Below the pieces are notes generated by a model that was not told the DNA's origin, searched no databases, and worked only from the letters and a program-made list of their open reading frames with translations. Of a stretch of DNA of 64,000 nucleotides, positions 33,384-45,194 are shown in pieces. Origin of the DNA: Paramyrothecium sp. XJ0827. Its lineage: Eukaryota; Ascomycota; Sordariomycetes; Hypocreales; Stachybotryaceae. Made by a program: the position numbers and the translations under genes. Each line of letters opens with the position of its first letter. Positions within the stretch are counted from its first letter, which is position 1. The stretch is from the NCBI GenBank assembly GCA_020881915.1, contig JAJFPB010000001.1, positions 372,001 through 436,000 on the forward strand, read 5' to 3'.

Positions 33384-34623
33384 CTACTGACTTTTTATGT
33401 ACTCGCTGAATTTACTTAGTGCCTCTTGCAATACATCGGTTTCACACACATACCCCATCCGGACATATCCTGGAAACTCGCTTCCGTTACCGAAGCACCT
33501 CGCACCTGGCACCAACATGACTTTGGTATCCCTTATGAGGTCTTTGCAAAATTCCACATCGCCCACCGGCTGGCCACCTCGCTTGACTTGTATGAAGGCA
33601 GTCGTGCCAGCGTTCGGCTTGACCCAAGAGACGAGCCCAGCATGGCCCTGCACAAACTTGTCCACGAGGTCGAGGTTCGTCCGGGCCAGTGCCATGTTGC
33701 GCGCGAGAAGGCCAGGCCGCACGTCCGGGCTGAGTGCGTACCGCGCGATTTGATCGTCAATCTGCGAAACGCTGATGGTGGTGTAGTCGCGCGCCACGGC
33801 GATCTTTTCCATGATGCTCTCGTCAGGTGAAGCGACCCATCCTACGCGGATGCCGGCGAGAGCCCAAGCTTTCGACATTGACGAGGTCACCACAACTTTC
33901 TTGTAGCCCATGGAGATGACAGAGGGCGGAGCTTCGTCCTTGGGCAGACTGTGGAAGAGTGGTCGGTACACCTCGTCCGAAAACAGAATGAGGCTATGCT
34001 TTCGTGCCACGTCTACAATCTTAGCCAAGGTGTCCGTAGGAATGGTGGCACCGGTGGGATTGTTTGGATTGTTAACAATGATCATCTGTACGTTGTTGAG
34101 TTTAACAGGCATGAGTACAACGAGAGGATTGGCGTACCTTTGTATTCTCGCGAACAAGACTCTCAAGGGCCTTGACATCAGGAATCCAAGCATCCTTTTC
34201 TTGGAGCTTCCACAAGGAGACCTCGGCTCCGAGGCTTTCGGGAATGGAATAAAGCTGCTGGTAGGTCGGGTAGACGCAAATGACATGGTCGCCCGGGCCG
34301 ACCAGGCTGTAGAGCACCAAGTTGTTAGCCGAGATGGCCCCCTGCATCACTATCACAGACTTTGGCGAGACTGGAGCCGCAGAGGATTGGTCTTCGTAGA
34401 GGCTGGCGATGTTGTTCCGCAGCTCGTCTGATCCGAGGATGGCGCCGTACGTCAACCTCGTCGACAAGTCTACCGGCGACGGCGGCGCACCGCGTGTGTC
34501 AAACCTCCTCAGATCCTCCACGGATATGGATGAACAGCATGTCTCGGCTGCGTTGAGGACGCCCGACGTCGTCTCGTACTCGTCCATCCATTGTTCGACG
34601 TGGAAGGGCGACAGCTTGACCAT
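33384..34623 (-). CDS. PLP-dependent class I/II aminotransferase-like enzyme
   Basis: Exons 34138-34623 and 33384-34085, joined by a 52 nt intron, encode 395 residues. Further upstream the open frame has no ATG, so 34623 (MVKLSPFHVEQWM) is the start. Fold-type I aminotransferase features: NNPNNPTG motif (about 167-174), FSDEVYR with Asp199 to the PLP pyridine nitrogen, and SSMSKAWALAG with Schiff-base Lys234, followed by the IRVGW helix. The subgroup resembles aminotransferases and capreomycidine-synthase-like enzymes; the amino-acid substrate cannot be named. It is divergent from the aminotransferase at 35283 across a 659 bp shared promoter, which suggests co-regulation. Confidence 0.85.
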
Positions 34624-35282
34624 TTTGACAGAGTAATCCCTTGCTTGACAAGAGGCGGTTATAAGTTTGCAGAGATGAAGCCGAGCCGAATTTGCCAAGG
34701 TGACTTCGTCGAGGATGCTCTGGACCTTAAATGTTCGAGTTGAAGGCGAAACTCAGTCTTTGACCCATGGTGAGCTCTCCTAGATCGGATCAGCAGCGGA
34801 GAGGACGCTGCCGCGCGGGATTGGCCTGGACGCTAAAACTGCCTATCGCGGCCTAGTGCCGTGATGTCGCCCATGTGGCACGCCAGCGACAATGAGACAC
34901 ACTGCCTCGAATTTTTAGTGCTTGGATTTTCAGTGCTTGGATTTTCAGTGCTTGGCTACATATAGGTATCACACTGGAGCGAAAGTAGTGCACGGAGCCG
35001 CTTTATATCCGCCCGTTCAAGCCAAAGGCGCAGGGCCCGTCTTATCATCCAATCCACCCCATCAAACTGCACCTCCACCACGAACCCATCCTTCACAAAG
35101 ACGAATGCTCCTTCGATTGGTTTGAACGCCAAAATTGCCTGTCTTGGTTTAGTCTGGGATGGCACATCGCGTTGCTTTTCTACCAGCAGGTTCGATTATA
35201 TCTGTCCTGGTTCCCGTTGCCAAAACGTTTGACTTTCAGGGCGATTTTCTAGTAAAGAATCACTGGATCAGTTGAAGGAAAC
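34624..35282. promoter_or_regulatory. Bidirectional promoter of two aminotransferases
   Basis: 659 bp between divergent start codons. Contains three tandem 15-bp units (consensus TTTTCAGTGCTTGGA) at 34912-34955. No clear TATA box. Confidence 0.5.
34912..34955. repeat. Three 15-bp tandem repeats in a divergent promoter
   Basis: Consensus TTTTCAGTGCTTGGA, three nearly identical copies, midway between the two aminotransferase genes. It could be an expandable regulatory site or simple slippage. Confidence 0.7.
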
Positions 35283-36688
35283 ATGGACATCGAAAGCCAG
35301 AAAATTATTAATCTGCAGCAAGGCTGCCCCACACCTCGCCTTGTTCCGACTGAAGCCATATCCGAGGCCTCGCAGTCCCTGCTCGCTCAACCCGACATTG
35401 CCCAACGCCTCATGTACGGACCGGATGGCGGTGAGGACTACGTCAGAGCCAACATCGGTCGCTGGCTTACTAGTTTCTACCATCCAAGGGCGGGCTCAAT
35501 AACACCAGACAGGCTTGCCGTCACAAATGGCGCCTCCAACGCGTTATCTACAGTTTTACAAATATGTACGGACCCCTCGTATACAAGGGCAGTGTGGATT
35601 GTTGAGCCCACCTATTTTCTTGCCCGCAAAATCTGGCTCGATGCTGGCTTCGGCGACAAAATGTACGGGGTGCCTGATCATGGAGACGGTCTCGACCTGG
35701 CATTCTGGAGGCAGAAGCTCGAAGAGGTCGACCGCAAAAGTCCTGCTCAGACCACAGTTCCCGTCAAAAGCAGTACTATCGACTTTCCAAAACTCTACAA
35801 GCATGTGTTGTACCTGGTACCTACGAACTCGAACCCGATTGGGCACACTCTGAGCTATGAAACAAGGGTCAAAATTGTCGAGCTTGCCCGTGAGTTCGAT
35901 GTTCTGGTTATTGCGGACGATGTCTACGATTTCCTCCGCTGGCCAAAAGAGGAGCACTCTCCGCTCTCTACGCTGAAACCTTCTCCGCCACGACTGGTTG
36001 ATATAGACAGGTCGTTAGAAGGGGGCAGCATGTTTGGAAACGCTATCAGCAACGGTTCCTTCTCCAAGATAGTAGCCCCGGGACTGCGCGTGGGATGGGT
36101 CGAAGGGCCCCCCGCCTTTATCAAGATCATGGAAGCTGTGTAAGAACTACATCCCGACTGAGAATCCTGTCATTGCTCTGGATACTGACATCTTTTCACA
36201 GGGGCGGGACGCAGTCCGGCGGCTGTCAAAGCCAATTTGCATCCATGGTCATCGATATACTGCTCTCTTCCGGGCAAATCATGAAGCATGTTGAGGACGT
36301 GCTGATACCGACTTTCAGGAAGCGATATTATTCGATGGTCCGAGCCATCCGCGAACAGCTGTTTCCTTTAGGAGTGCGATTTCTGCACGACGACAGCAAT
36401 GCCATCTCAGCTGGCGGTTATTTTCTCTACATTACACTCCCAGGGAATGACATTTTTCTGGATGTTGCTGACATTTCCAAGCTTGCTCGTGACAAGTACT
36501 CCCTTTTGATAGCCCCTGGCCGCATTTATCGAGTCGACAATTCCCATGAAGATGCAGAGCCTCAGGCAGCTTTTCTTCGTGGAGTACGGCTGTGCTGGGC
36601 ATGGCATGAGGAACAGGACATTCTAGAGGGCATACGGAGGCTGGCAGAGGTTCTTAAAGCCATGCAAAGAAACACGGGTGCCTGTTAG
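35283..36688 (+). CDS. PLP-dependent aminotransferase, YER152C/2-aminoadipate type
   Basis: Exons 35283-36139 and 36202-36688 (62 nt intron, GTAAGA...TCACAG) give 447 residues. The N-terminus (NLQQGCPTPRLVP) and the MYGPDGG segment are characteristic of the yeast YER152C-like aminotransferase subgroup. The PLP pocket is visible: TNGASNAL, YLVPTNSNPIG, ADDVYDFLRW (Asp212/213) and SFSKIVAPGLRVGW with Schiff-base Lys262. The substrate is unknown; aromatic or branched amino acids are plausible. Its divergent partner at 33384-34623 and the downstream Zn2Cys6 regulator and MFS transporter suggest a small metabolic cluster. Confidence 0.87.
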
Positions 36689-37159
36689 AACCTTCTTCTA
36701 GGAATGATTCTCGGGGTTGTAGTTGGGTTTCCTCAGATTCGGCATCCAGTCGAAGGTTTCGCCTGTTACTGCATTCAGACACGACATAACACCAGCGATT
36801 AATCTAGCCAGCAGGAAATGGCATGCGGGCCTGTAAACCAAGGAGAGAATTCGCAAAAGGATAACAAAACACGCTAACAAATTAGTGTTTTTGCACACGA
36901 GTCACGAGGCGCTCTGATATCTCCAGCACGATCCCATTGTCCCACATCAATCGAGTGGCAACTCCTGATTGGTCTGAACGGCAAAATTACTGTTTTCAGT
37001 TAGTCACCTCACACATCGTTCCCCTCCCTGTCCTCTTGCATCTGTCTCGCTTCCATTTTCGTATCCTCTCTATGAGCCTCAGCGTTGATCAAACAACTGC
37101 AATCAAGACGAATTTTTGTGATGCATATGTTGCAAGACTTCCATGCTATATGTGGGCCC
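36689..37159. other. Intergenic, promoter of the Zn2Cys6 gene
   Basis: 471 bp; no additional feature recognised. Confidence 0.4.
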
Positions 37160-38862
37160 ATGGAAGTACCCAGAAAAACTCGAACTGGAACTGGTTGTGG
37201 AGAGTGCCGCAGGAAGAAGGCCAAGGTACCACTTCCTGTCCCGACTACCCTAAACACATTGCTAAGAGTGGCAGTGTGATGAGAAGAGACCATTCTGTTC
37301 GCGTTGCGCCAAGTATCCTAAGTTGTGCTCGTATGAATTGAGAATCAAGCGATCTAGAGTCAGTGTACCAAGAGAGAAGGTAGAGCGACTCCTCTTCCCC
37401 AAGACATCTCGACAGAAGAAACACCAGGCAAAGGCTGAAAACGCTGATTTGTTGCGCGTGGTAGTCACCCAATATCCGCAGGAATCAAGGGACTGGCTCT
37501 GGCAACCGCAACCTTGAGCCGCTCCGTACACCGGTAGCTGGTAGGACAGCCGCGATACAAGCTATTTCATTTCCACATGCTGTTCGCCCAACCACCCCTG
37601 CAACCTCTTTGCTACCTTGCAGTGAGGTAACGACGTCACAATCCTACATTTCTGAACCGCAACACAGAGACCTGTCGCTATACCGACCACCGGCTTTTCC
37701 GAACGTCAAGTCTACTCCGCACCGGTTCTACCTGCACCACTTCATTCAGCAGACAGCAACCATCTACTTCCCACTCGAACCGGATGCCTTCCTTCACCTC
37801 GTGTTACCGGTGGCTGAGAACAGTCGCTGTATGTTGGGAGCGTTGCTCGCAGCAAGCAGCAGCCACTACTCCCGCCTTAGAAACGATTTCCAAGCTCACG
37901 TTGTCGCGATAGAGGCAACTGTGAACACTTTATCGAGCCTTAGGAAGGCGCTCACCACTTCTCAGACCGGTAGCGAGATGCTGGCTACCTCCCTAATGCT
38001 AGCAACAACCTGCCTTTGCGCGGGTGACACAGCCGCGTATCGACGACACCTTGAGGGTGCTCTCAAGACTATTGAAAAGACACAGGTTCAATCTCAGACA
38101 GACTCCCTTTGGTCCATGAGTTTGAGATGGCTTACACAACTCTTTTTGATGGATCGAGTATCCAACCTGCACTTGCCTAGTCAGCAGAAGTTGGGTGCTG
38201 CTACTTGGCAGAAGCTTCTGTCCTCCATGCCACGGTCGGGTCAAATTGACAATACGACCGGACTCTCTGTCGATTTGGTCAGCACACTTCGAGATATTTG
38301 TGACATGTCTGACCAAGATGTCGGGTGGCCTGAGGAAATGTTCTTTGGCGAGGTTGGTTTGAGAAATGACGAGTCAATGCCACTTCAAATTATTGAAGAG
38401 ACTCCACACGCTAGGTCCTTGGAGAACTCTTTGCTCGAACGTAGGGACGCCGCGATTTTTGAATTGGTCCTTAGTTCCCGAGCCCCGACTGAAGTGGAGT
38501 GCAGCCACAACTTGTTCGTCAACGCAACCCTACTCTGCTTGTTTAAGCGGATTTACGGATTGCCGAAGGAACACGCCGATGTTGAGAAAACCGTCAATGT
38601 GATGATCTCTTGGTTTCAGAAGATCGATGAATACTCCTGCGTCAACGCACCCCTCCTCTGGCCGCTTCTTGCCGCTGGATGCGAAGCCACGACGGACGAT
38701 CAACGCGTCTTTATTGCGGAGAGAATGTCATCCATGACGAGACATGGGTTGGGAAATTGCAAGATTGTCTTGAGCTTTTTGGAGAGGTATTGGCGAGAGG
38801 GATGCGACATGCGTTGGGATGTCTTTGCGCAACATATCGGAGCAGATTTAATACTATTTTGA
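37160..38862 (+). CDS. Zn2Cys6 transcription factor of the aminotransferase locus
   Basis: Exon 1 (37160-37225) and the start of exon 2 (from 37275) create the binuclear zinc cluster C-x2-C-x6-C-x6-C-x2-C-x6-C, preceded by basic residues. The cluster only appears when the 49 nt intron 37226-37274 is removed, which validates it. A second splice is needed because the frame must shift from 3 to 1 between about 37451 and 37545; my working join is 37460 to 37519, giving 531 residues, but the site is uncertain. The long C-terminal part (to 38862) is the helical fungal activator region. It probably regulates the nearby aminotransferases and MFS exporter (inference from position). Confidence 0.8.
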
Positions 38863-39799
38863 ACCTCGAATCTATACTGCTGAACAGTATTGAGAGATCT
38901 TTTTGGCCATAGTTTGCAGGCGATGCACCAGCCCCAGGCGGGGATCATAACCCAGCGATTGACCGCGTCGCCTCGGGCTTCGAAACCATGAAACCCCATG
39001 ATCGATCCTAAGTAACATACTACTACAAAACAGACGAGTACTTCCTTTTTTCCCGTTACAATTGAGTACTCGCCACTTTGGCCTCAGCCAGTCTGAGCTG
39101 CTTGAGTCCAATATAGGGTCGATGGTGAGCCTGCAATCTATCTTTCGTCTCAGACACGGACAAGTGGAACCTGAACTTCCTGTTCTTGTTAATCAGGTGA
39201 GGGTGGTCCAGCTCTGTTCAGTGTGGGGCCATGTCCATTTTCTAGGTTGTAATTAGAGCACCACTTTGACAATTAGCAGGTAAATAGGTCTTATTTAAAT
39301 CTTGCTCTATATGAAACCAATGCCAAGTAATATAACAGATTTTACTGTAAGCATAATGGAGGCTCAGGTTCATTCCTAGAAATAAAGGCCATAAAGAGGC
39401 CGCGAGCCACCCGCACCAGAGTTGAAGCCGAGATTGGGGCAATATTGGCGGCCAATAAAGGTTGCAATCCTGGTCTTACGACTCGCCAAGCTGTCCTTGC
39501 GACCCGCTTGGCACCGCCGCATTGCTGCATAAATTTTACACTGGTATTTGTGGCCTTCTCCCTGCACGGACTGCTACGCCTCATCGTAATGTTACACGCA
39601 ATGATACGCTGGTCTTGCGATATTCCATCACGCAAGAGGAACCTATGATGCGTGGACATGCTGTGTTCCTTGAGATGAACTTAATGAGGGTCTTTCGAGC
39701 GGCGTCGGATTCAAGCCAAACCTTAGGCTGGGTGCTCCAGACCAGGAGAGTTGCAGTCATAACAAAGCTACATAATATATTGGGCATTACAAGATGCTT
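38863..39799. other. Intergenic between convergent genes
   Basis: Holds only terminators as far as can be seen; small ORFs on both strands overlap and look like chance. Confidence 0.4.
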
Positions 39800-41743
39800 T
39801 CAAGAATCATCAAATCCCTGCCTCCCAATGTCTTCTTTCTCTAAGTCGAGCTCCTTAGTGAATATGCCTGTGAGGAATCCTACGCCCGATACGCCCGTTA
39901 GAACAATCCAGACAGTTCGAAATGGAATCCTGTAGGCTTCAGTCAGACGATTCATGATCTCTGTATCCAAATCCAGGCTTCTAAGCTCGGGTATGAAGCC
40001 GATGGCCCGGCGAGGGTCGGACAGCTGACTGATCTCGCTTGGAAGAAGCCCGAAAGCCGCAATCTCACGGGAGAATTCACTATTGAAGACGGTGGAGCAT
40101 ATGGCCAGCCCCAATACCCCCCCCAAGAACCGGATGATGACGAGCAACCCAACAATGCGACCGCTGTCATCCGCCTTTTGAACGCTAGCTTGCAGAGGAA
40201 AAGGGACTGTTTGAAACACGATACCGATGCCGATGCCGATAAAGACTTGGAACGTGTCTCTCTTCGTCTTTGATGAATCCTGATCAATGGTGCACCAGAC
40301 CCCAATGAAGACGGTGAAGATCATCCAGCCGGCATGTAGAAGCAGGAGATACCGCCTTGTAATTTCGACGCAAACAGGGGCAAGGACACTAAAGGCCACA
40401 CTAACCACGCATGCCGGAAGAAAGGAGACGGCCGACTCGAGAGGAGTTTGTAGGTAGATGACCTGCCAGTGTATCAATTAGTTTAGTTGTGGAGTAGTCA
40501 AGCGGCCAATACAGAAGCATGTGCTGGTCACTTCGTTTCCGCTCAAGCACTTACCTGGAAAAACAACGGTAAGTACAGCAGAAGAGAAAACAGCAGAAGT
40601 CCGTGTATGGCACCCGCCAACATGGACATGACTGCAGTCCTGTTCTGGAACAAGCGGTAGGGCAACATCGGTTCAAGAGGCCGAGCCTCGTAGAAGGCAA
40701 AGCCAACGAGGGCGACAATGCCAATGACAAGGGGCAATATGGTCCTCCAAGACGACCATGGGTACCAAGCTTCAGCCCAGCTGATTGGCAGGCAGAGACA
40801 TGTTGCGCCCAATGTGAACAAGAGCATGCCTCCCCAGTCGATCTGACGAAGTTTGGTCCTAAAGTCCAGGTCAATTGGTCGAATGTGCATGAAGAGTATA
40901 GCGACGGGGAGGGTGACGCCCACGAAGGGTAGGTTGATCCTGCAGAACTCCGTGGTCAGAGCTGCAGAACTCCGTGGTCAGAGCAATTCAACGCATATAT
41001 GCTGCATGCATCAGAGCAGGCAGCCACTTCAGAGAGCTTCGTACCAACCAAGCCAACGCCAGGATACAAACTGGCATAGCAGAGCACCGATGATTGGACC
41101 CATGATGGAACCAAGTGCGACGGGGAAGGCCATGATTGCGAGGTAGGTAGGCCGTTCCTTGAGGGTTGTTATGTCGACGACGATAATCTCCTGCAAGATG
41201 TCGAGGCCGCCACTGTCGTGTTCTCAATCAGCAGTCTGTTCGCCATTGTAGGGGACCCTTAGGTTGGAGTGCAACAGGCAATTGGAAGACCAACCCGCCT
41301 AGACCTTGTACGAGGCGTCCTGCGATAGCCACATTCATGCTCTCGGCGACGGCGAACAGAATGGAACCCGCAGTAAAAAGCGCCATGGCGGCGTATAGCG
41401 GCGGTTTGCGCCCCATCACATCGGAAATGGCGAGGTAGAGGGGTTGAGAGACGGTGACGGCGAGAGTAAAGGCGATGCTTGCGAAAAAGGCTTCTAGTGT
41501 TGTCGCCTGCAGCTGCGCGGCTATGACTGGGATGGCCACCGATAACGCCGTCGTGTCCCATGCGACAATTAAGGCCAGAAGCCCAAGACTAAAGAGGGTC
41601 AGGTAGAACGACAAGGGCTTCCTCTTACTCTCCAACCGATCGGAGGGTGCTTCAATTGTGACAGGCTGGTCGACTGGAGTGAACGGCTCGGGAACTGCGG
41701 GCTCATCATGCCGCTCCTTTGTAGGAGACTGAATGCTGGCCAT
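39800..41743 (-). CDS. MFS exporter, DHA2-like multidrug type
   Basis: Four exons (41295-41743, 41045-41212, 40555-40939, 39800-40462) give 554 residues, in frame. Many hydrophobic segments fit 14 helices. Motifs include GRKPPLY after TM2 (motif A-like), QGLGGGGLDIL, DITTLKERP and GPIIGALL (motif C), typical of drug/H+ antiporters. The N-terminal 45 residues are hydrophilic. The gene sits beside two aminotransferases and a Zn2Cys6 factor, so it may export their product or a toxic intermediate (inference). Intron 40940-41044 ends in a duplicated 22-bp segment containing the 3' splice site. Confidence 0.9.
40940..40983. repeat. 22-bp tandem duplication covering an intron 3' end
   Basis: Two identical 22-bp copies (CTGCAGAACTCCGTGGTCAG plus AG) abut. 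On the coding strand each carries a CTGAC branch site and a CTGCAG acceptor. The copy at the exon boundary gives the conserved GWINLP reading. Confidence 0.9.
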
Positions 41744-43653
41744 TTCTGCAAGAAATGTGTAAATGGTTAAGTTGTTGTGATTACCGCTTACAGAGCCGGA
41801 TTTCTACATATGCAAATGTAAATTATATGTAATAAGTGAGTAAGAAGTGACAATAATTGCATTGTGTTGGTTGGTGTCAATACTCTCCCTCTTTGTGGTT
41901 GGTTTGCTTTCTACTACCGTAGAGCTGCCGAACCAACTGCACGTGATGAGCTTAGGGAGACAATTTGGAGCTTTGAAACCCTCTGGGCAAGAACGCAAGC
42001 TTCTTTCAGGCTCAAGTCAATGGCAAAGAATAACATAGAAGCCGAGGGTGCGCAGCAGCCTTCAAAGGATTCCATGCCAAGACCCCCATGGCCTACACGC
42101 AATGACCATCGACACAATGTGGCATTTGGTCGAACTCCGAATAGTCTCGTGCATCGAGCTGAGATACGATGCTATCAAGCGTTCTTCACGAGGTGATGGG
42201 ACTCCAACTACTAGATGTGAGCAAATTGCTGCCTCAAGGCTTTGGTAGTTGTAGGGATTACAACATGACACACATATGGGCAACCACTACATATAATTAA
42301 GAAGAGATTGTGAAGCCTGCTTATAGGTTTCGCGGCAACCCAGAGTTGGCTACTGAAGACCTCATGTCGTAAATGGACTCATCATCAGTTATTATTTGCT
42401 GTGAGTCTCCAGATGAGCGACGATGCCTTCCCTGACGGCTTGGTCTGTCATAAGCTGAGTGGAAGTAGACTGGAGAAATGTTAACAAGCGTACGTAGTGA
42501 ACATAGTTTGGGTATGTGACGATATCTGCTGAGGCCTAGATGAAACCCTCGTTCTCTCGGCTGATACAGAAGTTTATAGCGGCGAAATACATCATCGGCA
42601 AGTAGCCTCCCTCAAACTAGTGCAAGCACTACAACTCAAGCATAATTGAAGTGAGATACTAAGCCATGTGAATACATCATGGCAAGACTACCGGCTTTTA
42701 TCGGGTAATACGGGATTTGTCCTAAGTTGTCACTCTCTGACTCTTACTGTCTATGCGGATTACGAAAGGAGATGCTCAGGAAAAAAAAAAAAAGGAAAAA
42801 AAAAAGGAATTCGGCTGGACCCCAATCATATTTCGCCCCTCTGGTCCCTGCTTGGACTTTTAGTGGTATGCCCTAGCCAGATCAAACCTGCAATTCATCG
42901 TACCGTCGCCTACGTCGCGAATAAGCTTTTTCGTGCCTCCTATTAATACTTGTTGAAGACCTGTTCTTTCAGGTCATGACCTCTGATTCTGCTCCCATCT
43001 CCATGTATCGCAACAAGGTTGTCGATGATTTGAAACAAGAGGCCGCTATGAACATGAGACCTACCATTATAACGTTAGTGGAAGGCTCTTATCGACGTTC
43101 TTCACATACCCCGCTCTCTTGCAGGCATCGTCTTGCATGGCTGTTGTGTCATCTCAATCATAGTTTAGCCATGCTTAATCGACCTTACAGTGTGACACAG
43201 AATATTCTGCACAAAACTGTTGGTTCGAGAACTCAAGAAAACGACAGGTACCGGCATATTGCCTGATCGCCTTGCATCCTCCATATTCCTGCCTCCAATC
43301 ATGTTGTGGTCTATGAATAAACAACCCTTGAGCCCTGCCAAATGCTACATAACCGCGAGAGACTCATCCACGAAAGCTCCACCCCCTTCCGAGTAATTGG
43401 ACAGTCTTCAGAGCTAGTCCTGACTTGGTAGTCAATCTGGTCATGTGGTCTGTGCTGTGTGGGCACGCCAGGGATATTGAGGTGGGTAAGCGCTTGTGCG
43501 CGATTTGGACGTTCCTACTTATAGACTGGCCACCTTTTCTGCCAGGCATAAGTACCCAAAGCCATGCTCGCCAGACTGCACTCCACAGCACTTCTTCTTT
43601 GGGTCGTCTGACAGGAGCTTGCTACGGATGGAATCGTGGAGTTCTATTCAGCC
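41744..43653. other. Intergenic between divergent genes
   Basis: 1.9 kb between the MFS exporter and the regulator-like gene. Contains an A-rich run at about 42780-42810. No gene model could be supported. Confidence 0.4.
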
Positions 43654-45194
43654 ATGGCAACGAACCAATTCGCATTCATAAATTGGAAGCCGCTTTCCCA
43701 GCGAAGTGAGGCCGATGATTTCCAGATTCGGAGCCACTGCATGAAGGGGAAGAATAAACGTCCTGATTCGCGAAGGTCGAGACAACAAGCCAAGAAAGCG
43801 GCGTCAGAAACAGCGTCAGAAACAGCGTCACATGCTTCTGACAAAGACAATGCAACAACGACGACGGAAGGACCTGGAGAAGATGACTTTGACGGAAACC
43901 TTTGGCTTTTACGGAGCCGAAACTGGAATACACTAGAGACACAAGCTCTTCCTTCCCCTGTAAATATGAACCCAGTCATCAACAAGCTCGCCGAAAATGC
44001 CCGAAAGTCACCTAGGGCGCTGCTCAATGAGTGTAAGTAATCGGCTTGCCTCTGCATTCCGAGCGAACCTTTAACATAGCGACCCCAGTCACCGTGTTCC
44101 TACGCATATCAGAGGTCACGACCGTTCTTGAATCACTGATTGAATTCAACTTCCCGTCAAACCGGCCGCTTCTACCGCCAGTTGACGATACAATGGTTCA
44201 GGGCATGCTGTTGATCAATTCAGCCACCCATGATCATGGCCAGCATCGCCCGTTTGCAGACTATTCGGCGTCGATCCTAGCCAAGACACTGTATCTTCTG
44301 AACCAAAAGATAAACAAGGGAGATGCTTTTCGTGAAATCTCCACCATATTTACCATTGCGTTTCTCGCGACCGTGGCAGGTTCCACGGGTGAGGTCAATG
44401 CCTTCAAAGCCCATCTCTCCGGACTAGACAAGACGATCAGGCTAAGGGGTGGGTTTGCAAGCTTGGACCCATGGCCTAAGCTGCAGGAGAAGATAGAAAG
44501 CTTGGACATGGTACTAGCGCTGAGTCTTGGAAGCGATCCCTACTTTTTAGTTGATACCTCAGCTAAAGGGGATTCCTCGCTTGAGAGCCCGCCTGTCGTT
44601 ACAGGCACGGCATGTCCCGCTGAAGCTGATCCTGCCGAATGTTCCTTTTTCCAGCTCTTGGACCCAAGATTGCGGAACGTCTTCCTCGACCTGAAAGACC
44701 TTAACGCAGTACTCAATCGACACTTCAACAATAAGAAGAAAGTAAACACCAAGGTATACTCTCCGTCATGGAAATCCATTTCATCGCGGTTGCTGTGCCT
44801 AGAGCGGACTCTTACTAAGCCCTTCGATATGTGTGTTTGCTTGGGCATGCTTTCATTTATCCTCAGCCTCTTCAAAATGCCAACTAAATTGCCGACGTAC
44901 GGATACATAAACGATCGGCTGCGCGAGGCAAACAAAGGCATCCGCGATTCCAAGCAATTACCCCCGCCAGTGATTGTAAAATGGCTAGTCATAATGTCGG
45001 CCATGTCAGTCGTCGATCCAATGGAGGAATGGCTGCACGAAGCATGGACAGATGCTGTGAAGTCAGGGGTATCGTGGAAGGAGGTCCATCAGCACGTCAG
45101 AGAAGTCTTGTGGATCGACAAGGTGCATGACACGCTTGGCAAGGCAGCTTATACGGTTCTGACCCGGATGAGGATGTCTCGGAAGCCAAAATAG
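43654..45194 (+). CDS. Fungal regulator-like protein without Zn cluster (DUF3468/'tachykinin family' type)
   Basis: Exons 43654-44032 and 44080-45194 (47 nt intron, GTAAGT...CATAG) give 497 residues. The N-terminus FAFINWKP, followed by a basic Arg/Lys-rich stretch (RSHCMKGKNKRPDSRRSRQQ), matches the start of fungal proteins loosely called tachykinin family, which resemble the activator half of Zn2Cys6 factors without the DNA-binding cluster. A low-complexity Ser/Thr/Glu linker follows. The rest is helical with a conserved-looking IFTIAFLATVAGSTGE block. It could be a regulator of the adjacent cluster; the function is inferred from family resemblance only. Confidence 0.7.
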
